Shown: positions 22,590-32,579 of the stretch, piece by piece | Layout of the letters: every line of letters starts with the position of its first letter | Position numbering within the stretch: the stretch's first letter is position 1 | From: Pseudeuparius sepicola | Taxonomy: Eukaryota; Arthropoda; Insecta; Coleoptera; Anthribidae | Assembly (NCBI GenBank): GCA_963920635.1 | Contig: OY987307.1 | Span: 17,561,735-17,625,734, forward strand | Reading direction: 5' to 3' | Length of the DNA stretch: 64,000 nt | Position numbers and translations under genes: made by a program | The notes under the pieces: model-generated | What the model was told of the DNA's origin: nothing | The model's input: the letters and a program-made list of their open reading frames with translations, nothing else | Databases searched by the model: none

Positions 22590-23740
22590 AATAAATGATT
22601 ATTTTCTCTTTCGGATAAATAAATCAGGAGAATACGATTAAAAGCTCGAATGCCTTTATAATCCAATAGAACACCAAAATTCACGAGCAAACTGTACCTA
22701 AATTAAAATGGAAGAAACAAATCCAGATTAAATATCCGGATGTGGATCCGATTCCCGCGTGTCCCGTTTAAAGTATACTTCCGCAGAGATAATAGAATTT
22801 TTAATTAAAAATGTCTCCAGTACGGTGTTGGTTCCAATTAAGCCCGATCTAATACACCGTCGGTCCGGGCCGATATTGCCTGGCCGGGTTTGCCGGGCTA
22901 TTTCGTCGTCAAATCCGATTTTTCACTTTGATCCCTTATAATAAAGGCCGTTACTCCTTTAGGATTTGAGCTTAAGCTTATTATGATTTAATAAACTTCC
23001 AAGTAAAAACTTTTCGCGAGGGGTACAAGGATATAATAAATTTTAAAACTCGAAGCCACAAAATAGATAGGAGGGAACATCATGGTCCACAGAGAAAGTT
23101 TTTTTTCCATCATTAAAAAACTACACACTAGACCGTCAGATAGTGACAGATTTGGGTGCCCCATTTTCACGTAGAAGCACAGAAAATATATTCAGAACAG
23201 AGAAAGAAAAGTACATCGATGCTGAGTAGAATGAAGGGAAATTTACGAGTGGCCCCTGGGAATAACATATATAGAAAATTTGATTTTAAAAGATATTTGT
23301 TGTCCATATTTTCACGCAAGCCGTGTTCACTAAATGATAAATTAATAAAACCTGGCTTCGGAAAACCAAAGGCTTGAGTGTTGCAGGTGGCTAAAGGGTT
23401 ATAAAGAATTTTTACACACAAACCCATCAAATGTACATAAAAATTAAATTTCAAACAATAAATCTAACGAAGTTTATTAAACTATGTTACTAATTAAAAT
23501 TTCTCATTTATCTCAATTTCCCTTCTTCATTTTTCTCTGAAATCTTAAAATAGCCCATTTTGTTTTCCAACGCGTGAATATACTTGCAAACTGTCAATAA
23601 TTATTACTTACTATAATTTGGCATTTGTCTTCCATGGCGACCTATTTCCCAAGGAGTAATCCCTCGCATATATCTTCGTAATTAACATAATATATTTATA
23701 TGGTTAATATAATATATTTATATAGTAAATCTATTTTGTC
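22590..23740. other. Non-coding; higher-GC stretch at about 22750-22930
   Basis: No gene is recognised. The 22750-22930 stretch (containing CCGTCGGTCCGGGCCGATAT) is GC-rich compared with its surroundings and looks unlike the nearby repeats. It might be old conserved non-coding DNA. AT-rich direct repeats TAATATATTTATAT lie at about 23690-23725. Confidence 0.3.
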
Positions 23741-23754
23741 AACAGGAAATGCCT

Positions 23755-23940
23755 TGTGGTGTAAAAAATACACGAGCCGGTATTATACACGGTGTGTGTT
23801 TCTAAAAACACATATCTTAAAGTCTAATTTTAGTGCTAATCATGGATGCTATTTTTAACACCGGTCGTGTCTTTTTAATACTTTTCGCATGTTTCATTTA
23901 CACCATTCGTGTGTTTTTTTAACACCGCCCGTGTTGTTAT
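23755..23940. repeat. Cluster of ACAC...GTGT dyads
   Basis: Six short dyads occur within 190 bases, including ACACGGTGTGTG, AACACCGGTCGTGTC, TACACCATTCGTGTG and AACACCGCCCGTGTTG. Two more (ACACTAAGGGCGTGT and ACACGCGCCCGTGT) lie at about 24701-24737. The motif ACACC-N3-CGTGT with flanking T-runs is iterated at roughly 20-45 base spacing. Function is unknown. Confidence 0.55.
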
Positions 23941-24218
23941 CAAGGTCAAAATAATGGAATATTTGGACTTTCTTCTCCCTCATATAGTCAGACTCTTGTT
24001 GAATTTCTAAGCGTCGTGTTTTGTCTATAGATCCGTAAGAAAATTATAGTTCTAACCAAATTTAAATCTATACCTAGAACTATACTTAAAGGTAAGCTAG
24101 CCCAATAACGAAAAGATTATTCACTATTCTTCGATTTTTAAAGATCGAGTGATTAGCCACTATACCAAGTAAATCAAGTAAATATCAATGTTGAAGCCTC
24201 GGTTGAAGCATTTCAAAA

Positions 24219-24418
24219 GTTAGTCATGTATTTAATTATTGCTGATGGTATATTTTTTAAAATTTGTTTAATAAATAAACCGTTAAAGTGACTTTCTATA
24301 TTCCTACCTCCTACCAAATGTTAGTCACGTATTTAATTTCTGTTGGTATATTTTTAAAAATGTGTTCAATAAATAAATCGTTAAAGTGATTTTCTATAAT
24401 CCTACCTCCTACCATTCT
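24219..24418. repeat. Two-copy tandem repeat, ~101-bp unit
   Basis: TTAGTCATGTATTTAATT through TTCCTACCTCCTACCA is repeated once, with about 10% divergence. Non-coding. Confidence 0.85.
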
Positions 24419-24419
24419 G

Positions 24420-25680
24420 TTGACTAGCCCAAAAAGCACATGCTACTGCTACACCATGGAAGGTGTACTTTTTTTCTTGGTGTACTTTTTGTTTTGTCGA
24501 AAAACCTTTATCGTTGTGTATCACCGAAACAAACCTGCTGTACTAAAATGGTCAATGGAACAAAATATACTTAAAATAACCCAGGGAATAACCCCTTGAA
24601 TGTTTGCCATATGTTTAGTAAACACCCTGTATATGGGTAAAAAACCGTATTACAAAATACCAGATGTCGTAAAATTTGTACCCGGAAAATGGTAAATTTT
24701 ACACTAAGGGCGTGTTTTATGTTACACGCGCCCGTGTAAAAATTCAAATTGTACCAAAACGAAAGTGGTTAATTTAACGAGAATCCGTGTGGACTTAATG
24801 TGACAACTTTTATATTTTTGTTGTTCAAACCGACCAAAATAAAGGGCGTTGGCAATTATTCAAACGTATGTCTTTGATAGGTTTCGATTATTTGCTTTTA
24901 AGTGGTGTTTACACACGAACAAAAAGCATTTACGGTGGAAAGTTGACGGAGAGTGGACGTAGGTATCCTGTGGAAGATTCCTATCAGGACAGTTTCTTAG
25001 AGACCACAACAACGTTGGGAAGAACACGTTTAAGTGTTCCCTTCGTCGTATTGTGCAGCTTTTTTTGAGAAACGGGGAGTGTGGAACCAAAGAAGGGAAG
25101 TGGCCGACCGACACTGCGAACAGAGGAGCTAGAGTTGCCACCTGTCCTTTTTTGAGAAGGACAGTCCTTTTTCAATCAAATTGTCCTTGTGACTTTTTTA
25201 GCCCTAAAATGTCCTTTTTAATAACCTTAGGGGTGACGGGGTCAGTATAGTTCGAGTTCGGAAAGCGGCATATGGTCTACTAGCTCCTGGTGACTTTACT
25301 CCCCGATTATCGTTTTTATCATCGTTGTCGACTTTACTGGATTACTGGTGCCCAAGTCCATTTTACTATATTGATATTATCAATGATCTATCCAACCTAG
25401 ATATTCAGAGAATGTGTTTGACAAGGGAAATGAAAATGTAACCCAATTTTCGCCCACTTTAGTGATTTAATTAAGTACTTGGAATTTTGAAAAAATTTAA
25501 ACTTTTTAATGTTTTGTTATAATTTAATTTGCAAGAAAATTTCTATAACTGTTAAACTGTCAAAACATTGTAACGCTACTTCCAATATTTTTGCCTGGAA
25601 TAATCACAAGTTTTTTAAAGGCAATGGCATTTACAATGTTGTTACAAGAAGTTTTATTGAGATACGATACGTTTACAATT
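24420..25680. other. Mixed non-coding DNA with isolated MITE ends
   Basis: AACACCCTGTATATGGG at about 24622 is an isolated TACAGGGTGTT-type terminus. At 25120-25215 the word TGTCCTTTTT recurs. Several short frames overlap at 24860-25250 on both strands, which argues against any of them being real. Confidence 0.35.
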
Positions 25681-25689
25681 ATTGGAAAG

Positions 25690-25940
25690 TAAATAATTAT
25701 TATGAACTAAAAGAAGTCCATTTTTTTCATTTTCACCTGTTTTACAATAAAAAATGATAATATCATCGAGGTATACAAGACAGTAATTTTGAAGGCCTCG
25801 GAGAACATTATTCATTACTCTTCGGAAGGTGCTGGGTGCATTTTTGAGACCAAATGGCATGCTTCTAAATTGATAGTGACCTATGTCTGTAGAAAATGCC
25901 GTTTTGGATATATCTTCTGGTGACATTACTTTGAATTTTG
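25690..25940 (-). pseudogene. Ty3/gypsy retrotransposon reverse transcriptase fragment
   Basis: The minus strand reads [20 protein letters not shown], then [20 protein letters not shown] and [13 protein letters not shown]. These are successive RT blocks of Ty3/gypsy elements, with the catalytic YLDD near 25757. Only about 80 residues remain, with no protease, RNase H, integrase or LTR recognised around them. The 5' side is cut off by the tandem repeat that starts at 25948. Too short to assign a lineage. Confidence 0.88.
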
Positions 25941-25947
25941 ACAAAAT

Positions 25948-26459
25948 TTGGCGAGATCCAAACATCAAACGTCAGACGCGGAGCCATCGCCCGTCAAAAG
26001 TGACCAAATATTCAAAACCTGGCCAATAAATCCCATTTAACTTTTCGTACACATTGCTAAATTGTTACCTATAGCAGCGCAATCTTTCAGTATATTTTTT
26101 AGTAGGTTTAAATATTGTAGGTATCTATTTTATATGGAGGCTGCACAACAGGCAGCAGTTTGGATTTTCTGTCATAAAGTGCCGTGTCTCATCATACTTG
26201 ACTTTGGTGAGCGATCGTCAAAATCAAGCAACGCCGCGCGTAGTCGGTTCATGGACGGGTGATCCCTTATGATTATCTTTTCGCCTAATAAAACAATTTT
26301 TTTTTTACGATTTCAAAAAAATATAGTATGTACCTCAGCACAGAAGTTCTTTTTATGACTCATACGGTTTATTTGCCTCGGCCAGTGGCCTTGGAAACTA
26401 AATTCCACATGAGTCATAAAAAGTTGAACTTCAGTGCCTTGGTACATAAATAACTATTT
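25948..26459. repeat. Large tandem repeat, copy 1 (period ~620)
   Basis: The copy begins at TTGGCGAGAT and includes GTCAGACGCGG, TTAACTTTTCGTACAC, AAATTGTTACCTATAGCAGC, GGACGGGTGATCC and the terminal CTTGGTACATAAATAACTATTT. It ends in an imperfect palindrome (26326-26446) with arms TTCTTTTTATGACTCAT and ATGAGTCATAAAAAGTTGAA. It abuts the gypsy RT fragment. The frame at 26062-26262 is inside the repeat and not a gene. Confidence 0.85.
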
Positions 26460-26559
26460 CTTGAAATCGGCAGTGAAGTGTCTCAAAATCGTCATTAAAA
26501 GCTCAGAAATCGTCGCTGAAGTAGCCCATTATTGTACGATTTTTTCAATAAGTAGGCCT

Positions 26560-27082
26560 TGGCGAGATGTACCTAAACATCAAAGGTCAGACGCGGGGAC
26601 ATCGCCCGTCAACAGTGACCATGCAAATATTCAAAACCCGTCCAATAAAGGCCCATTTAACTTTTCGTACACGTTGCGAAATTGTTACCTATAGCAGCAT
26701 TAGCAGCGTATGTTTCAGTATAAATATTTTAGTAGGTTTGAATATGAATCTGTTTTCCATGGACGCTGCATAACAGGCAGCATATTGGATATTCTGTCGT
26801 AAAGTCCCATGTCTCGTCAAACTTGACCTAGGTAGAGCGATCGTCAAAGTCAAGCAACGCCGCGCGCAGTCGATTCATGGACGGGTGATCCTTTATGATT
26901 GTTTTTGCCTAATAAAACATTTTTGCCTATTTCAAAAAATATATAATATTATGTACCTCGGCACTAAAGTTCTTTTTATGATTCATGTGGTTTATTTGCC
27001 TCGGTCAGAGGCCTCGGCAACTAAATTCCACATGAGTCATAAAAAGTTGAACTTCAGTACCTTGGTAGATAAATAACTATTT
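26560..27082. repeat. Large tandem repeat, copy 2 (period ~620)
   Basis: Same order of landmarks as copy 1 at an offset of about 612-623 bases, including the palindromic end (about 26950-27067). About 85-90% similar by eye. A unique spacer of about 100 bases (26460-26559) separates the copies. Confidence 0.85.
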
Positions 27083-27603
27083 TTTATTTATTATTACTCA
27101 AAAGTAAAAATGGTTTACCCATATAACACAAAAAAATAGTAATGGTTGAGGTTTCAACCCGGGCTATAAGATTGAGAAGCAAAGAACTTTACTCGACAGC
27201 TGTAATGAAAACAATTAAGTAAAGATAAACGTTTTCACTATCACAGCCTTGTAGATCGAATTTTCATAAACGCTCGATACTTATCTACTGACAAATCATC
27301 AAAACATCCTTTGTTATTTATAATAAGTACAGGTATTAAAAAATCTTTATCTTTGTTAATTTTCTTGGCTTGACATTGTAGGTTACAATTTTTACGTTCG
27401 ATACTTGCATTAAGTCGCTAAATGTCGAATATTGTGGGTTGATGGACAAATAGGAAGTTCACCTAACCTACAATCATGAATGGTTACCCTGCACCCTCTA
27501 ACCCCTTCTAGTAGCTGTAGAAGACGCCGTAGTCTCCTACATCTCACCGCTACTAACTAATATCAATTGAAATATAAATAACACCTAGCCGATGGAACCC
27601 GTA

Positions 27604-27675
27604 TCCCCGGTAGCTTAGTTGGTTAAGTGCCTACGGCCACAGTAGGAGTCCCGGGTTCGAGTCCCGGCTGGAGTG
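27604..27675 (+). repeat. tRNA-like sequence (tRNA pseudogene or SINE head)
   Basis: A 72-base tRNA fold is visible: D arm GCTTAGTTGGTTAAGT, a 5-bp anticodon stem CCTAC/GTAGG around a 7-base loop GGCCACA, a 4-base variable region, and a perfect T arm CCGGG-TTCGAGT-CCCGG with a good B box. Two acceptor-stem pairs are mismatched (TCCCCGG against CTGGAGT), and position 33 is G where tRNAs have U, so a functional tRNA-Trp(CCA) is doubtful. The unit sits between TATCAATTGAAA (about 27559) and TTTCAATTGATA (about 27684), an inverted repeat that may mark an element. Confidence 0.6.
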
Positions 27676-27699
27676 CATTTTTTTCAATTGATATCATTT

Positions 27700-28690
27700 A
27701 CCTGATATGCCACTAGAACATCCTTTATTATTTATTATTGTTATTACCAAAAAAAAAACAAATCGGGAAATTGCTAATTAAAACGGATGCTTTATCTTCG
27801 AACCTTTAACATACTGATGATCATCGAATCGTTTTAATTCCCGTTCCACTCTGCCTACGCCAATCCACAAAGGGCGGGCACGGTTTTTTTTTTACGGGAA
27901 ATAACACATCCGTCCGGTAAACGCGTGCCGCACCGATGAATTTCAAGATGTCAATTAGTGTAACAGAATCGCGATTGATAGTCCCGTGTCGCACTTTGAA
28001 ATTGTTCAGTAGGTTACCAGTACCTTTGTTTCAAAAGCTAATAAAATTAATCCTTTCCATGTGATTGGAACTGCAGAGTTGCAAACATATGGAGGGTTCT
28101 TTGTAGCGAAAATGAAATATCTATGCCAATGAAATTGTTTATTCAGTGGCGGCTCGTGAGTATTTAAACAAGTGGGGCCAAATATCAGAAGACCAAAGTT
28201 TTCCAGTAGAATTGATTTCCATGGACATCTGGCATCTCAGAAAAAATGAACATCAGACACCATCATAAAATGTAGACTATTAAAGTTAGATTTTTCGTGT
28301 GTCTTCATTTTATCCCAAATATGCACAACATCATTGGTTCCCTTTTTTGACCAAGTTTCTTCACCTCCGAACAAAGCACATACAAAACAAAACAACCGCA
28401 CAATCAATTATTTTTTTAACTAGACACTTTTGTTGAATTTATGTGATCGCACATAAATTCGCAAATAATCAGTAATAAAAAAATAGTGCACATGAAGTTA
28501 TATAGGGCATAATAAATTGTGACATCGGTTTATGTTATTTATTTATGGCGTTACAGGTATTTTTTCAACTATTTCCAATAAACCAAAAATTAACAAGAAT
28601 ATGTCTTTTTATTTTTTACAGCTTTAAAAGTTACATTTTGACACCCTAATCATGTAATCGGCCCTTTTAAAGCCTTTTCTTAGAATAAAA
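27700..28690. other. Non-coding; hAT-like terminus at 28144
   Basis: CAGTGGCGGCTCGTG at 28144-28158 repeats the terminus at 12528. Its partner end was not found. No gene is recognised in this interval. Confidence 0.35.
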
Positions 28691-28697
28691 TGGAAAT

Positions 28698-28800
28698 AAC
28701 TCCCTAACCTTTAAAGTTAGAGCCATAATACCCTTTACCAAAAAGTATCTACTCTTTAAGGGCTTTCCAAGCGTGTAATAAAATATAGGGTGTTCCATTT
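28698..28800. repeat. Direct repeat flanking the hAT element, left copy
   Basis: AACTCCCTAACCTTTAAAG through the TATAGGGTGTT end recurs at 30289-30390 at about 85% identity. The repeat ends in a TACAGGGTGTT-type terminus, so these are probably two copies of a MITE arm. Confidence 0.7.
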
Positions 28801-29370
28801 AAAATTATTAGTGAGTAAACTTGGGATTTGCGTAAGTGAATCGCCCGGTATGTTCTTCAGAACTTTATCTCAATATCGGTCCAAAATTATTAACTAGGCG
28901 TAACAGGCAATCTCCAGTAGTGTTTCACAAGAATCTTGAAAATTTCTTGTTCTGGTCTTGTTCTTGCTGCAAGAACAAGACAAACTCTTTTAAATTATCT
29001 TGTCTTGCTTTGCAAGACAAGACATCATTCTGCAACACTTGCAATTTTGCAAGAAATCTTGCTAAAAGCAAGAAATCTTGCAAAGATTACTAGGTATCTG
29101 TAATTATAATGTCTGTAACACTTTAATAAGCGCAATGAATGTAGCTGACGACAATATTGATTTTTAAAAACTGAGCATATATAAACGGTTATTTAAGAAT
29201 AATTAGTGTATATTTACTAGTATTATTATTTAGTAAATATATTTAATTTACTGTACTCCTAGTAAGTAATAAATACTAATAAAAAGTTAACGTATTACGC
29301 CGCTTTCGAGGCATACTTCCAGACTCCCGACAAACAAAATCATTCTAATTTTAGGAATAGGGACTAAACC

Positions 29371-29402
29371 CTGAAGAAGGTTTTAAATAAACCGAAACAT
29401 TG
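29371..29402. repeat. Hairpin motif CTGAAGAAGG / CCGAAACAT
   Basis: Stem GGTTT/AAACC with a 5-6 base loop, framed by CTGAAGAA and CGAAAC. It has the same layout as 12983, 44931 and 45415. Confidence 0.45.
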
Positions 29403-29677
29403 GCGTAAAGAATAATAAGTCTTTTCCTAAGATACTTTAGCCCCTATTCCAATTAGCATCACCTCTACATTATTTTGGGCTACCAAAAAGTTACTTCTAT
29501 TCTAATTTTAATTCTTATAAATTCAACAAATTGGTAGGTAGGTATGTAGGTACTCTTAAATTAATCTGCTACAGTGGATTAATTTATTTTCATAAGTTTG
29601 CTTTAACGGTAGTTAAAGTCTACAGACTAGCTGTTTCTCGGGTCTATTGGACTTTATAATGCTTTATTTCGTTTCAT

Positions 29678-29723
29678 CACAGACCTATAAATATAGCTTC
29701 GCTACTTACTATATAGGTCTGTG
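29678..29723. mobile_element. Micro-palindrome, CACAGACC family, copy 2 (nested)
   Basis: A 46-bp copy: CACAGACCTATA ... TATAGGTCTGTG, with AGCTTCGCT in the centre. It is flanked by GTTTCAT at 29671-29677 and 29724-29730, an exact 7-bp duplication different from that of copy 1. It lies inside the hAT element, so it inserted after that element or was carried with it. Confidence 0.82.
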
Positions 29724-30288
29724 GTTTCATATTAGTGTGCGGCATAGTGTGGATCGGGTCATTTTGGGAGAGTGGGTTTCGCGGTTTTCGTCCAGGAAAG
29801 TCTTCGACTAGGTATTTCGAATTGAAATTCATGAAAACATTAAAACAAAATTATTATTAAAATACAAAAAAAGAAAAGAAACATGTCAATAATTTAAAAA
29901 AAAATAATCATGGACCCGCCGCACGGCGGCTCTGCAGCGCTGCATCAACTTGTCTCGACAAGCATTGTACGCAATAGATAATGCAAGACTCTTGCCAACA
30001 AGAGTCTTGGTAGCAAGACTCTTGCTGCGATGACGTCACTAAACAAAAAATGCAAGAACAAGAAGTTGCAAGAAGTCTTGCTTGCAAGACAAGATTTTTT
30101 CCAGCAAGAGTCGGCCAAGACAAGAATGAATTTAATTTCTTGTCTTGCTTTGCAAGACAAGACAAGAATAGGCGTAGCAAGACAAGAAATCTTGTCTTGT
30201 GAAACACTAATCTCCAGTCCAAGTTATAGCCCCAAATGTTATTTGGTTTTTGAGTAATACATTTCCAAATGTGGCTCCTTTTTAAAAT

Positions 30289-30390
30289 AACTCCCTAACC
30301 TTTAAAGATAGACCCTTAATACCCTATACCAAAAAGAGCATACTCTTCAAGGGCTTTCTAAAAATGTAAGAAAATACAGGGTGTTTAATA
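30289..30390. repeat. Direct repeat flanking the hAT element, right copy
   Basis: Matches 28698-28800. It runs directly into TACAGGGTGTTTAATA (30375), and a facing end ATCACCCTGTA follows at 30437, so a very short or compound element lies here. Confidence 0.65.
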
Positions 30391-30439
30391 AAAAACACAT
30401 AACTTTGGGTCGCCACTACTTATTGGATCACCCTGTATA

Positions 30440-31190
30440 TTGGAAAATATTTTTTGGGATGTAGTACTCATATTTTTCTACAAGTTTTGTCTACACTTTT
30501 TTCTTCTAGCATTAACAATGTAGAAGATATAGACCACCGCGGCCTACGTAACTCACCCTGTATATAAATATGTTTTCAAGTGAGGCAAGTTGGCTTCGTT
30601 TTTTTTATTTTTCGCAAAAATAATAATCAAGGAAAAGAAAGTCGTTTATTTTCGTTTCCCATGACAAAAATTAATATCTTGAGAGCAGCCGTTATTATCC
30701 TTAGTTCAGGAATTATTTTTTGAAGATGGGGCAGGACTGGGTTATGCCACTGTTATGAAACGTTAAACATTTTGCTGAAACTGTACCGATAACATTTCAG
30801 AATGTATCTTAGTGCATTAAATTACGACTATTCAATGGCAAAAAAGTCGAATGCATCATTTTTGTGTCTATGCCAAGGCAAATTAGTCGAACTGTGACTG
30901 TGCAATGCATTATTTTTTCAATGGCAAAAGAGTCTAATATCCAATAAACTATTTTGCCTTAGCATACATAGTATTTTAAAGTAGTTTAATGTACGTAAGG
31001 CTATTTTACCCTTGTATTTATTTCAAAAATATGTCGGTTAAATTCTTTTGCTTTTGCAATACCCAATAAAATGAATATTTACTGAGCTGAGATTCCACGA
31101 AACAGTGTGGGTGAAAGCAGAGCTCTGCAACACATAATATAAATATTAGTAGACTTGAGTCCGTAGGTACGAAATGTTAGGTAACATGAA
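30440..31190. other. Non-coding with CCCTGTA termini
   Basis: ACTCACCCTGTATAT at about 30550 is another isolated TACAGGGTG end. No gene is recognised. Confidence 0.35.
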
Positions 31191-31199
31191 TCAGGAAAA

Positions 31200-31290
31200 A
31201 CTAGGGAGGTATTATCTAGGGCACTCTGTGGCCAGCCAGGATTCGAACCCGGAGCTCCTTCTGGCCTAGGTTCGAATGGCAAACCACACT
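31200..31290 (-). repeat. tRNA-derived SINE head
   Basis: On the minus strand a perfect B box GGTTCGAATCC (in CTCCGGGTTCGAATCCTGGC) follows an A-box-like TGGTTTGCCATTCG at tRNA-like distance. The flanking arms do not close a proper cloverleaf. This is the third tRNA-like sequence in the window. Confidence 0.55.
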
Positions 31291-31299
31291 ATAAAGATA

Positions 31300-32390
31300 T
31301 ACTGTGAATCCGCATCCGCAACGCTTCAAACGTCGGTACCGAAGCCACCATGGATTTAAAGCTTTATATAGAGGTATAGTGGGAAATAGTAGGAGCGAAG
31401 CCCTCTCAATGTTGACGTATGACTAGAGTAGATAGCATCTCGGGTTTCACGTGTCACGGCAGCGAATAAAGGGATCCGTGGTGTCAGGTGGCCATCATCC
31501 ATATCTGCTATCGATAACGGGCCAATCTGCGCGGACAATTCATCAGCGTTGTGTAACCGATACATCAACGTCCGCGATCTCTGTTTTAATCAAGCAAACA
31601 TTTATTCGGGGGCCTCCGGGATTGAGTCGGCGGATTTGTCGTCTTGGATTGCGATGGGGTGGGCTTACGGGGCCGCTCTCCCTATTTGTCTCGTTCGAAA
31701 TATAGACAATAAGCAATACAGTTTAATCCGATAAATGATGGCTTCGTAAAAATAATCATACATTATGATTCTTTCTGGAAAGATAAGTGTAAGTATACAC
31801 ACAGGGTGCTTTGCACACCAACAACATATGGAAGTTGACGGTTTTTCAAATTTCGTGCTAATGAATTATTCCCTTTACCATCAATAATATTGTAATACAA
31901 GTTATTTTTTATTTTGGAGCTCTGTTAGAGAAAAAATCCACTTTCTGTTTCCCGCCAATTTGAGCGATTTTTAAAAATGTACGTCACAATAATTTTTCCT
32001 ATTTTTTGTGCTATGTAAGTCGTTCTGCGACCTCTTCTTCTTCTTACATGGCTGTGTATGGAATAACATGCTTGACCCAAGCCCAGATTATCAATTCCAG
32101 TGCTGTCAGACTGTGCATTTTAGAGAAGATTTATAGATATTAGGTATTTTCTTTATACTTAATACTTTTTTGACATAGAAGTAAAACGTTTAAGATTGGA
32201 AAAAATATTATACACATAACGCATGTTTGTAATGTGATGCCCGGAATAAATTTGACAACTAAGCTCGACCCTATTGACATTTTATACCAAACCTGTTTGA
32301 GCGGGCCGTTTGTTTACAATTTTCAGTCGTGACGTGTGAATTATTTTAAAGGAGTTGTATATTTTGTGTGAATTTACTGTATTTTGTCGA
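31300..32390. other. No recognised feature
   Basis: GC-richer at 31400-31700, with overlapping short frames on both strands and no domain. Otherwise AT-rich. Confidence 0.35.
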
Positions 32391-32392
32391 AA

Positions 32393-32579
32393 ATGGGCTT
32401 TGTTGGTTATTGCACAAATACATCCTATAATACCTAACCTAGGTACCAACAAATTTTTTGTGGCCTTGCCCGCTGCACCAGATAAAAAGAAACTGTGGTT
32501 TGATACAGCTGTTCCACGCAACCTCCCTACGACTTTAACAGTACATTTCTGTTATGAAGATCATTTCCAGTTACCATAA
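32393..32579 (+). pseudogene. Decayed THAP-type zinc-finger fragment
   Basis: From an ATG at 32393 the frame gives MGFVGYCTNTSYN and then breaks. A second frame continues LGTNKFFVALPAAPDKKKLW and ends TVHFCYEDHFQLP before a TAA at 32577. This order (Cys near the start, F..LP, conserved Trp, and a Cys/His pair before F) resembles a THAP domain, the DNA-binding module of P-element-type transposases and some regulators. The Cys-His spacing is one residue longer than the canonical C-x2-H. It may be a broken exon or transposon scrap. Moderate confidence. Confidence 0.5.

Larger units (their letters stand above)
28918..30209. mobile_element. Non-autonomous hAT element with CAAGA-rich subterminal regions
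   Basis: Perfect 14-bp inverted ends TAGTGTTTCACAAG (28918) and CTTGTGAAACACTA (to 30209), with an exact 8-bp target duplication ATCTCCAG at 28910-28917 and 30210-30217. The 8-bp duplication and TAGTG start fit hAT. About 150 bp inside each end are packed with CAAGA/TCTTG words (28930-29085 and 29985-30205), many forming hairpins such as GTCTTGCTTTGCAAGAC. Repeated subterminal words are known transposase-binding sites in hAT elements; that role here is an inference. No transposase frame is present. A micro-palindrome (29678) and a hairpin motif (29371) lie inside. Confidence 0.93.

Noticed and set aside
27604..27675. Functional tRNA-Trp(CCA)
   Set aside because: Two acceptor mismatches and G at position 33; kept as tRNA-like only.
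12528..28158. CAGTGGCGGCTCGTG at 12528 and 28144 as two ends of one element
   Set aside because: Both are in the same orientation, so they are two separate left ends, not an inverted pair.
29368..29415. Hammerhead ribozyme (CTGAAGA ... GAAAC ... GTA)
   Set aside because: The core words are present, but stem I cannot pair across CCCTGAAG and GTAAAG, and stem II has an unpaired base at its foot. The other hairpin copies do not support the fold.
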